Source: Bdellovibrionales bacterium | GTDB taxonomy: Bacteria; Bdellovibrionota; Bdellovibrionia; Bdellovibrionales; Bdellovibrionaceae | Assembly: GCA_005793345.1 (NCBI GenBank) | Contig: SXSU01000123.1 | Span: 1-42,691, forward strand | DNA length: 42,691 nt | Direction of reading: 5' to 3' | Shown: positions 19,154-26,238 of the stretch, piece by piece | Layout of the letters: every line of letters starts with the position of its first letter | How positions within the stretch are numbered: the first letter of the stretch is position 1 | The notes under the pieces: generated by a model | Database searches by the model: none | What the model saw: the letters and a program-made list of their open reading frames with translations, nothing else | What the model was told of the DNA's origin: nothing | Made by a program: the position numbers and the translations under genes

Positions 19154-20776
19154 CTAGTCTCCTATATTCGTAAAATCCTTTGGTTTAGGCATTCCTACAT
19201 CATGCCCAACCCACACAGGCCTTCCATTAGCTACCCAAAGATTCATTTCAAAATCCTGATCAGCAAGATGAAAAAACGAATTTCCAGTCGAACTGTTAGA
19301 AACTATAGAAGTAACTCGATCAGTAGTACTACTGACTTTTGCCCATAATGCATAAAGTTTATCTAAAAATATTTTCCTCTCTAATTGCCGATGATCTAGT
19401 TCTGTCCTCTCTATATCCGAGGTTTGCAGCTTTTTTAAACGATCCCAGTCTCTTGGAACTATTTCTCCTAAATCAGAAGTTTCTCCTGCAAATAAAAGCT
19501 CTCCAATTTCTGGATTAAACATTGTTTTACCCGGCATTGTAGTTGTTGCTATACGAAAAACTCTCCACAAGGAACTAAGTCCTATTTCAATTGGATGTTC
19601 TAAAAATGATTCCAAATTGGAACTTTCACTTAAGGGAGATTTAAGAAAATCAAAAAAAGCTGATATTTGAATCAATTTTACAAGAACGGTTGACAACCTA
19701 TTAGTAAAGTCAGCAGCCGGAGTAAAAATTATTGGATGTTCATGAGGTTGGTCCTTTTTTTCAACTAAAGAATAGTTAATTGTCTCTACAAATTTATTTT
19801 TTAATTGTTCTGCAAGTTCATGAACTCCCGCTTCAAGACTTTCACTACATTTCATAAATCCACTCAGTGCAAATATTTCTAAAAGCTCATAATCTATTTC
19901 TGCTATTTCATTTCCTTTAAGCCATATTCGAGCTTGTTCATCATCCCTTGCCCTCGCCTTAGCTCGATTCATTTTTTCAGAATAGGCAGATATTTGCGCC
20001 CTCACTTTAGTATCGGCCCAATTCGTATAGTAATTTTTAAATGATGCACGATTAAGAAAAGCAAGAGCTGTTCTTTCCCTTCGTTCTTGTCCCCAGCGAT
20101 CAAGAAGTGTGGACGGAGTTTCATTTGTATTAATAATAATACTTCTCAGTTTAATCTTTTCACCATTAATTTTACCATCACTCATTGCTTCCAAAATTGA
20201 AGCCGCAAGAGCTGGATTCGCTTTATCAAATTCATCAATTAAACCATAAAAATTATTAAGAAAAGCATCCTCGATATTATAATCAGCCTTTCCTTTTTCT
20301 GCACCTTCTTTAGTTAGTCCACCGATAACAGAAAGGGGGGTCGTCCATTCGTGAACTGTTACAATCGGTAACCTTTTGTGAGTTAATACAGCAGAACTAG
20401 TTTTTGCACTTCCGTGTTGACCGGCATTTATTATGTGGAATTTACCTATTTTTGCAATAAAGTAAGAATCCAGTATAGTACTAAGATCCAAGATTGCATT
20501 GTTCGCAATCCTAATTGATTTTTTTAAATTAACTGCCTCAACACTAAGAAGTTGCTTGGCTTTTTTTGTAAAACCAGCCCATTCAAAATTACCATTTCTA
20601 TCTGGTAAAAGTAGATTCGAATATTTATCCTGGTTGGTTTCTACTATAAAAAGATTCTGACATTGATTGTTTTGCGCCAAAGAAAGTGAAGAATTTATCA
20701 ACGCACAAAAAATCAAAAAAATCAGACTTTTTTTGACACAAAAATTGAACATTAATCCCTCAAGAAGAACTTGCAT
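19154..20776 (-). CDS. MoxR/RavA-like AAA+ ATPase with a Sec signal peptide
   Basis: 540 residues. An N-terminal signal peptide (KKSLIFLIFCALINSSLSLA, cleavage likely before QNNQCQNLF) precedes a MoxR-type AAA+ core. Walker A is GQHGSAKT at 119-126. Walker B is LIDEFDKANPALAASILEAM from 179, matching the MoxR LLDEINRA...LLEAM pattern. Sensor-1 is IINTNET around 217, and FLNRAS at 240-245 corresponds to the MoxR D/N-R-F/A block. The core looks catalytically intact. An alternative start is ATG 20752, behind GAGGGA. An exported ATPase is unexpected because the periplasm lacks ATP. It may act after secretion into another cell, or the hydrophobic N-terminus may be a membrane anchor with the core in the cytosol. 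It is first in the three-gene operon. Confidence 0.88.
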   Translation of the reverse strand: MQVLLEGLMFNFCVKKSLIFLIFCALINSSLSLAQNNQCQNLFIVETNQDKYSNLLLPDRNGNFEWAGFTKKAKQLLSVEAVNLKKSIRIANNAILDLSTILDSYFIAKIGKFHIINAGQHGSAKTSSAVLTHKRLPIVTVHEWTTPLSVIGGLTKEGAEKGKADYNIEDAFLNNFYGLIDEFDKANPALAASILEAMSDGKINGEKIKLRSIIINTNETPSTLLDRWGQERRERTALAFLNRASFKNYYTNWADTKVRAQISAYSEKMNRAKARARDDEQARIWLKGNEIAEIDYELLEIFALSGFMKCSESLEAGVHELAEQLKNKFVETINYSLVEKKDQPHEHPIIFTPAADFTNRLSTVLVKLIQISAFFDFLKSPLSESSNLESFLEHPIEIGLSSLWRVFRIATTTMPGKTMFNPEIGELLFAGETSDLGEIVPRDWDRLKKLQTSDIERTELDHRQLERKIFLDKLYALWAKVSSTTDRVTSIVSNSSTGNSFFHLADQDFEMNLWVANGRPVWVGHDVGMPKPKDFTNIGD

Positions 20777-21053
20777 ATTATTATCTCCCTCAAAAATTGT
20801 TGAATGGTATCTTAATTTCCATAACAGTACATTTAGGTTTGAAAATTGAAAAATTAAAAAAGAATGTGATGAACCTTCTGTTGAGTTTTAATAGTTTGGG
20901 AACAATGAAAATGCATTGCCTTGTAAAAATTAAATTAATCTTCAATTGTTTGTAAAACTTTTTCCTCAGAGCTTTGAAATCTTGCCCAATGAGAATCTGG
21001 ACTTAAGTAAAATCTAAAAAGAAGAAGTAATAAAAAACAAGAATTTTACCAAT

Positions 21054-21344
21054 TTATTTGCAATAAAAGGTCATTTCTACAGTTTTTCCACCTAATAATC
21101 GACTACTGCATTCACTTAACTGAGCATGCGTCCATCCATTATCATATCCAGCACCATAACATATTTGAGAGGCCTTTGTCTTTGCATCAATAATAGCAAT
21201 ATCACACTCGAATATTTCATGATAGAATGCTTTTAACCTGTCAGACTCGCCTTCAACTGAGAATTTCTCTCGTTCAATTCCTAGTGCCAAGATTCCGTTA
21301 AGAGATATTGCAAAGCCAATTACTATAATAATTATTTTTTTCAT
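21054..21344 (-). CDS. Small exported protein, unknown function
   Basis: 96 residues with a signal peptide (KKIIIIVIGFAISLNGILALG). The mature part is about 75 residues with four cysteines (FECDIA, SQICYG, LSECSS, TFYCK), probably two disulfides. AGGAG lies 6 nt before the ATG. It is 24 bp downstream of another small exported cysteine protein, so both are likely one transcript. No family recognised. Confidence 0.78.
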   Translation of the reverse strand: MKKIIIIVIGFAISLNGILALGIEREKFSVEGESDRLKAFYHEIFECDIAIIDAKTKASQICYGAGYDNGWTHAQLSECSSRLLGGKTVEMTFYCK

Positions 21345-21368
21345 AAAAACTCCTAATTAATAAAGGTT

Positions 21369-21695
21369 TTAATTTTCTAAAATACAACTTTTAACAGTTG
21401 TACGATCTTTAATTTTTAAGTTCTTAAGATTGATAACACAGTTTACATAATTTAACGTATCATTCGCCATACATCCATAAACAGCATATTCTTCTGAGAC
21501 ACCTAAACTTTTAATTTTAATTACACAGAATCTAAATTGTTCTGTTGAGTTATTTAGGCAACCCTCTATTGCTAAATCGTCGTTAATTTTAATTTGTTTG
21601 AATTCAGCAACGCAGTATTCAAAATTAATTGTTGCGAATACTACTTGAAACGAAAATAATACAGTTAATCCAATAAACTTAGATAAATACTTCAT
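21369..21695 (-). CDS. Small exported protein with three 29-residue cysteine repeats
   Basis: 108 residues: a signal peptide (FIGLTVLFSFQVVFA), then three tandem units of about 29 residues. They open FEYCVAEFK, FRFCVIKIK and YVNCVINLK, and close in GCLNN, GCMAND and SCILEN. Each unit has two cysteines 18 apart, which would give a short helical hairpin closed by a disulfide. AAGGAG precedes the ATG. It is first of a two-gene operon and divergent from the TIGR02147 regulator at 21847. No family recognised; a tiny secreted repeat protein is unusual. Confidence 0.8.
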   Translation of the reverse strand: MKYLSKFIGLTVLFSFQVVFATINFEYCVAEFKQIKINDDLAIEGCLNNSTEQFRFCVIKIKSLGVSEEYAVYGCMANDTLNYVNCVINLKNLKIKDRTTVKSCILEN

Positions 21696-21761
21696 ACGAT
21701 CTCCTTATGTTTAAGGAGAGTTATATAAAAAATCAATATGACGCGCAATATTATTTTAAGA

Positions 21762-21795
21762 TACAATTTCTAATTGTAGTTTCCAAATAGGAAAC
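21762..21795. promoter_or_regulatory. Two adjacent inverted repeats in a divergent promoter region
   Basis: TACAATT-3-AATTGTA (21762-21778) directly abuts GTTTCC-5-GGAAAC (21779-21795). Both are perfect and lie between the small exported-protein operon and the TIGR02147 regulator gene, 51 bp before the latter's ATG. This fits operator sites for a dimeric regulator; the binder is unknown. Confidence 0.45.
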
Positions 21796-21846
21796 ATGTC
21801 TCTTTCTGGTCTTCTATATAATGAATTTTTTAAATAAGATAGAATA

Positions 21847-22668
21847 ATGAAGTCACTTAGTATTTTTGATTTTCAAAATTATAAAAAATTCTTAATTAAA
21901 TTTATTGAATCACAAGCTGATGAAGGACGTGGTTTCCGAACTAAAATGGCTGATAAAATTAATTGTCAAAAAAGTTTTATTACGAAAGTTTTAAACCCAA
22001 ATTCAAAATTAGATCTTAGTTCTGAACAGGCAGAAATTCTTTGCTCACTTATGCAATTTTCACAGGAAGAAAAAAAATACTTCATACTACTTCTTCAATA
22101 TAATCGCGCCAGCACATCCACATTAAAACAACATTGGCTTGATCAAATGAAGGAGGTACTTAACAGACGGTTACTAATTAAAGAAGAGCAACAAAGTCAT
22201 CGCGTGATTTCTCCCGAAGATCATTTTCGATATTATAGCTCGTGGCATTACTCCGCAATAAGAATCGCATTATCAATTCCTAACTTAAATACTCAAGAGG
22301 CTTTGGCAAATTATTTTAAATTAGATTTTAATTTTGTAGGAGAGATTCTATTATTTTTAATTAATAGAGGTCTAATTGAAATTAAAGGTAAACATTATTT
22401 TATATCTAAACAGTCACAAATAATGTTGCCTTCAGAACACCCTTTAACTAATAAGCATCACTTAAATTGGAGACAGAAGGTTATCGAATTACTCGATAAA
22501 CAAAGCCCTCAAGATTTACATTATAGCTATCTAGTTTCAATTTCTGAGGATGATTCATTAAAAATACGATCTTTTTTAGTTGAAGCTATAAAAGAAATTA
22601 TTCAAAGAGCTGAGTTGTCTCCCGCAGAATCACTTTACTCAATTAGTCTTGATTTTATTAAACTATAA
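21847..22668 (+). CDS. TIGR02147-family transcriptional regulator
   Basis: 273 residues, paralogous to the protein at 4800-5612. The N-terminus FDFQNYKKFLIKFIES and the HTH region DKINCQKSFITKVLN align with it, and the hallmark YYSSWHYSAIRI is at 129-140. It is followed 45 bp later on the same strand by an exported protein with a GGGN start. The arrangement of regulator plus GGN-type exported protein is thus present twice in this window, once divergent and once in line. The ribosome binding site is weak (AGATAGAATA). The regulatory target is inferred from position only. Confidence 0.88.
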   Translation: MKSLSIFDFQNYKKFLIKFIESQADEGRGFRTKMADKINCQKSFITKVLNPNSKLDLSSEQAEILCSLMQFSQEEKKYFILLLQYNRASTSTLKQHWLDQMKEVLNRRLLIKEEQQSHRVISPEDHFRYYSSWHYSAIRIALSIPNLNTQEALANYFKLDFNFVGEILLFLINRGLIEIKGKHYFISKQSQIMLPSEHPLTNKHHLNWRQKVIELLDKQSPQDLHYSYLVSISEDDSLKIRSFLVEAIKEIIQRAELSPAESLYSISLDFIKL

Positions 22669-22713
22669 AATCACCTAACAGGAAATTTTATTTGATTTTT
22701 ATAAATTTGTGGT

Positions 22714-23811
22714 ATGCTTCTTGCTAATCATATTAATATGCAACTACAAATTAATGAATTTAAAATTCAAAAAATTTCTCTAAATCTTATTTTAATCAAC
22801 TTGTTGATGCCTTTTTTATTAAATTCAATTGGCATTGCAACTGGGCCAGGAGATGGTGCAGGTGGTGGCAATATTGTTAGATGTAAAAAAGATGGTCAAT
22901 CATTAAATCAATGGGTCCTGTTAGATTTATTAAGTTTACAACCAAATTTATCATTAAGTACAGCACAGGATAAGAATCTCATTTCCTATGAAGAAAATAA
23001 TACAGAAAGTACAAATAAAACGAGCAATACATTTCAATTCATTTACAGTGCATACGATTTAAAACTACAATCTTTGAAAGAAAATAACCTTGAAAAGGCT
23101 AAATATCTTAAAGTTTTAAATTCTAGTCGACAAATTCTGAATGACTGGGAAGTTGAACTTAATAAAAATCCTGACTATGAAAATATATTTTTGTTAAAAT
23201 GGATTCGTAATCGTTTAGATAATCTAAACGTTTTTTGGTCTCCATTTGAATTTGTCCTCCAAGATAAGTTTGAATTACCATCTGATGTAGAATCTAACTG
23301 TTCAAATGGATTAGAGATTAAAACAGCACTTCTCTATGATCCATTGTTTGGGGTATTTATTTCTGGCCCTCTTTGGAATCAGTTATCTGATCAATTAAAA
23401 TCTTTTTTACTTATTAAAGAGTCAATTCGTCAGCTTCAATTGGGTGAGCTTTTAAATGAAACTAATCTCAATGTTCAAAAAACTACTGCACATCTTGTTT
23501 TAGGTCCAAATACTGATCTTGGAATTCATTTTTCGCAATATTTTAATGAAAGAATTCAACCTCATATAAAAGGATTAGCCCCTTTAATTGCTATGCAAAA
23601 TATTACGCTAAATCAAATTAATTACAATCTTCTAATGAATATGCTGCTAAATGATCCAATTCGAGAAATATTAACTAGAAAAATGACTAAAAAAATTCAG
23701 AGTATTTCCAGTCAAGAAATTGAAACATCATTGCGTGAAAGAAATTTAATTCAAGAAAAAAATATAGAGCCCGATTCGAAAAGTTGGTTTAGTATTTTTG
23801 ATTTCAACTGA
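22714..23811 (+). CDS. Exported protein with GGGN-type N-terminus, unknown function
   Basis: 365 residues as the longest frame; ATG 22738 is an alternative start. The hydrophobic signal ISLNLILINLLMPFLLNSIG is followed by the Gly-rich mature start GPGDGAGGGNIVRCKKDG. A helical stretch FLLIKESIRQLQLGELL occupies the place of IIHELVMGQLF in the protein at 5848, and overall layout and length are similar. I infer that they are distant paralogues. Only two cysteines remain in the mature part (about residues 58 and 195), which could pair. Downstream of a TIGR02147 regulator and probably controlled by it. Function unknown. Confidence 0.8.
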   Translation: MLLANHINMQLQINEFKIQKISLNLILINLLMPFLLNSIGIATGPGDGAGGGNIVRCKKDGQSLNQWVLLDLLSLQPNLSLSTAQDKNLISYEENNTESTNKTSNTFQFIYSAYDLKLQSLKENNLEKAKYLKVLNSSRQILNDWEVELNKNPDYENIFLLKWIRNRLDNLNVFWSPFEFVLQDKFELPSDVESNCSNGLEIKTALLYDPLFGVFISGPLWNQLSDQLKSFLLIKESIRQLQLGELLNETNLNVQKTTAHLVLGPNTDLGIHFSQYFNERIQPHIKGLAPLIAMQNITLNQINYNLLMNMLLNDPIREILTRKMTKKIQSISSQEIETSLRERNLIQEKNIEPDSKSWFSIFDFN

Positions 23812-23886
23812 CCACTTTGAATTCACATAACCAAATTATCATCGTTTTTTATTAAAACTTCAAAAAGTTCCTCTTCAAGTAAAAAA

Positions 23887-23955
23887 AATAACGGCGAATG
23901 ATTTTGTCCCGCATATAATCGCGAAGCGATTAGACTTAATCATGAGCAGTTATTT
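23887..23955 (-). repeat. Dispersed intergenic repeat, copy B
   Basis: Read on the minus strand it gives AAATAACTGCTCATGATTA, then the hairpin AATCGC-TTC-GCGATT (6-bp stem), GGGACAAAATC and ATTCGCCGTTATTTTT. It lies between the convergent genes ending at 23811 and 23950, overlapping the end of the latter by a few bases. It is the most complete copy and served as the reference for the others. Confidence 0.8.
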
Positions 23956-24861
23956 AACATGTATAATTAATTTTTTTGAATTGAGCTGAACTGAAACTCC
24001 AAGCGGTAGCACTCTTTGAATAGGCCCATGTCCAACAGGTAATCCCCCATAAACAGGAACAGAAATTTCTTGGACTCTTTCTTTAATAAATTTAGGAATT
24101 AAATCAACTCCATTTTTTTCATGTCCATCAGTAAAATCACCAAGGACTATAGCTTTAGCCTTATTTAACAATCCTGCTTGTTTAAAGTGCTCCCAAATAC
24201 GATCCAATCTATAAGCTCGCTCTCCTACGTCTTCCAAAAATAAAATGGAATTTTTAGGCTGCCACTGAAACGGAGTTCCTAATGTGGTCTGCAATGTAGT
24301 AAAGTTCCCACCTACAATTATGCCCTCACCTTTAAAATTTTTTGCAGCATCGTTGAGTGGTTTTACTTTGAACAGCACTTCAGACTGCTTACCACAAATT
24401 ATATTTTGCAACTCTATGATTGTCGATACTGGTAAATCTCCTCGGCCAATCCTAGAAACTATAGGGCTATGTAAAGTGGGCCACTTCCACTTTTGATTTA
24501 AAAACAAATGCAAAGATGTAATATCACTGAGGCCTAAAAATAATTTTACTTGGCTTGGTGGTTTAAGTTTAGCCAGTTGAGGCAGTAACTTTAATGATCC
24601 ATAGCCTCCTCGCACGCACCATACAGCAGAGGAATCTTGAGCATACAATGCATTTTTTAATTGTAGAAATCTCTCTTCATTTTCATGAGAATGTGTCCAA
24701 TGATCACCAAATATTTTATTCGGTACTCGCACGCGATAACCCCAACTCTCAAGCTCTTTAATTCCAGCGTTCAATTCATCTAAAGGGCAGCGAGAGGCTG
24801 GTGCAATAATATCTATCATAGAATTTTTTTTTAACGGCACCCAAGTCTTTTTATTTTTCAT
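23950..24861 (-). CDS. LD-carboxypeptidase family protein (peptidase S66)
   Basis: 303 residues of the S66 family, serine peptidases that trim the terminal D-Ala from muropeptide tetrapeptides (LdcA) or hydrolyse related conjugates (MccF). The family motif RGGYGS is at 84-89. The catalytic triad is visible as Ser112 (LGLSDIT), Glu210 (LFLEDVGERAYRLDR) and His278 (GLPVGHG). No signal peptide, so it acts in the cytosol, most likely in cell-wall recycling or in processing peptidoglycan fragments. No clear ribosome binding site precedes the ATG. The DUF4143 ATPase lies 50 bp upstream on the same strand. Confidence 0.93.
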   Translation of the reverse strand: MKNKKTWVPLKKNSMIDIIAPASRCPLDELNAGIKELESWGYRVRVPNKIFGDHWTHSHENEERFLQLKNALYAQDSSAVWCVRGGYGSLKLLPQLAKLKPPSQVKLFLGLSDITSLHLFLNQKWKWPTLHSPIVSRIGRGDLPVSTIIELQNIICGKQSEVLFKVKPLNDAAKNFKGEGIIVGGNFTTLQTTLGTPFQWQPKNSILFLEDVGERAYRLDRIWEHFKQAGLLNKAKAIVLGDFTDGHEKNGVDLIPKFIKERVQEISVPVYGGLPVGHGPIQRVLPLGVSVQLNSKKLIIHVK

Positions 24862-24911
24862 ACTACTAGTCTGATACTGAATCTAACTCTAAATCAACAC
24901 AAATATTTTTA

Positions 24912-26108
24912 TTAGATCATCCAATATGGCCAAAATAATATTTTTTCTTTTTTTAAAACAGTGCCACCACCATATAAAACAATTCCAAGTGAACAATTAT
25001 TATTCTTCATAAAACTCAGAAGAGGATTAATATTTATCTGATTCCAATTCTCAGTTGATTTTACTTCTATTGGAATCAACTGACTACCAACCTGATATAC
25101 AGCATCAACTTCACCATTCAAAAATCGAACAGCACCATCAGATTTTAAAATATAATTTTTGAAATAATATAAATTTTTATTTTTAGTCAGTTCAAATTGA
25201 AGTTTATATTGAAGCCGCGAATAAACTAATCCCTCAATTAAAAATCCTTTATTATTCAAAATATCTTTAGTACCAGTTAAATAAGTTACCAATCCTGGAT
25301 CTGTAAAAAAATATTTTTTTAAATATGACTTTTTTCCTTCATCCATTAACATAGGAGACACTACGCCCAAATACCCGTGGGCATTAAGTAAATGAATAAC
25401 CTCATTTATTGTATTTCTTTGCTTTATGCGAGTTTTATTAAAAATTTCAGAATAGGTAAATTCATTTGAATGCAAATGAGCAAGTTCAACAACTGTGACA
25501 TCACTAATTTTTTCTAAATCAGAACGGATTGGTTCAAATCCTCTATCAAATGCTTTTTGAATTTCCAGTAAACTATTTCTCTCATCAACTGCTAAGTAAG
25601 ATAAAGGGAACCCACCCAATTTTAAATAGTCTTGAATTATCACTTTCATTTTTGGTGTTAATTCAATTTGAGGTAGTTCTTGGACTTCATTACCTGACAA
25701 AAAAGAATTAAAAATATTAATATTTTTTAATAGTTCTGGTTTATTTTTAAAAAGCACTTCTGGCAAACTTAAAGGTGATAAAATTTTAAAATCAGCTCTT
25801 CTTTGTAATCTTTTTTTAGCAACTGTTTGTAAAAATTCAGGGTTTGATCCAGAAACTATGAAATGAGCTTTTCCTTTATCAAAAATAAATTTTAAAGAAT
25901 CAAAAATTTCTTCACATTTTTGAACCTCATCAATATAAATTAAAACTTGCTCCTGAGTTTGCCCACGAATGAGTTCATATAAATATTTTGAATCTGTTAA
26001 GATATTTGTTCTAAATACTGTATCGTCTCCAGAGAAGTAGAAAATTTTATTTCTAAGTTTTAAAGTTTGAATGCAATTCTCAATCAAAGTGGTTTTTCCA
26101 CACCCCAC
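24912..26108 (-). CDS. AAA/DUF4143-type ATPase with a damaged 5' end
   Basis: 398 residues from GTG 26108. This is an ATPase of the AAA_14 + DUF4143 type: GCGKTT (P-loop end), Walker B LIYIDEVQKCE, the sensor FIVSGSNPEFLQ, then the C-terminal nuclease-like domain with EVDAVYQ...IPIEVKS. The only usable start codon lies inside the P-loop and removes its first glycine. The frame is open upstream and still encodes family sequence (SRGLILSGIVGCGKTT), but it contains no ATG, GTG or TTG before an in-frame TAG at 26166-26168. Either translation starts at a rare codon such as ATT, or the gene has lost its start and is decaying. These proteins are often solitary and of unclear role. Confidence 0.75.
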   Translation of the reverse strand: MGCGKTTLIENCIQTLKLRNKIFYFSGDDTVFRTNILTDSKYLYELIRGQTQEQVLIYIDEVQKCEEIFDSLKFIFDKGKAHFIVSGSNPEFLQTVAKKRLQRRADFKILSPLSLPEVLFKNKPELLKNINIFNSFLSGNEVQELPQIELTPKMKVIIQDYLKLGGFPLSYLAVDERNSLLEIQKAFDRGFEPIRSDLEKISDVTVVELAHLHSNEFTYSEIFNKTRIKQRNTINEVIHLLNAHGYLGVVSPMLMDEGKKSYLKKYFFTDPGLVTYLTGTKDILNNKGFLIEGLVYSRLQYKLQFELTKNKNLYYFKNYILKSDGAVRFLNGEVDAVYQVGSQLIPIEVKSTENWNQININPLLSFMKNNNCSLGIVLYGGGTVLKKEKILFWPYWMI

Positions 26109-26238
26109 TATTCCAGATAGAATTAATCCCCTCGATTCTGACGAGGCAAAATATTCAATATTATACTAGATTTAATGATTCAATTCATATTTACCAATGA
26201 TACACCCTCATTTACTTATGATTGTTGTCACTATTCAC

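Noticed and set aside
13855..20776. The Cys of the C-x-x-[LI]-F motif as a lipoprotein attachment site
   Set aside because: The residues before the Cys (NNQ, TFL, NYQ) do not match a lipobox (L-[AS]-[GA]-C); a normal signal peptidase I site lies just upstream.
26158..26165. TATAAT near the start of the DUF4143 ATPase gene as a promoter
   Set aside because: It lies inside sequence that still encodes family residues, and TATAAT is common by chance in DNA of this composition; there is no convincing -35 element.
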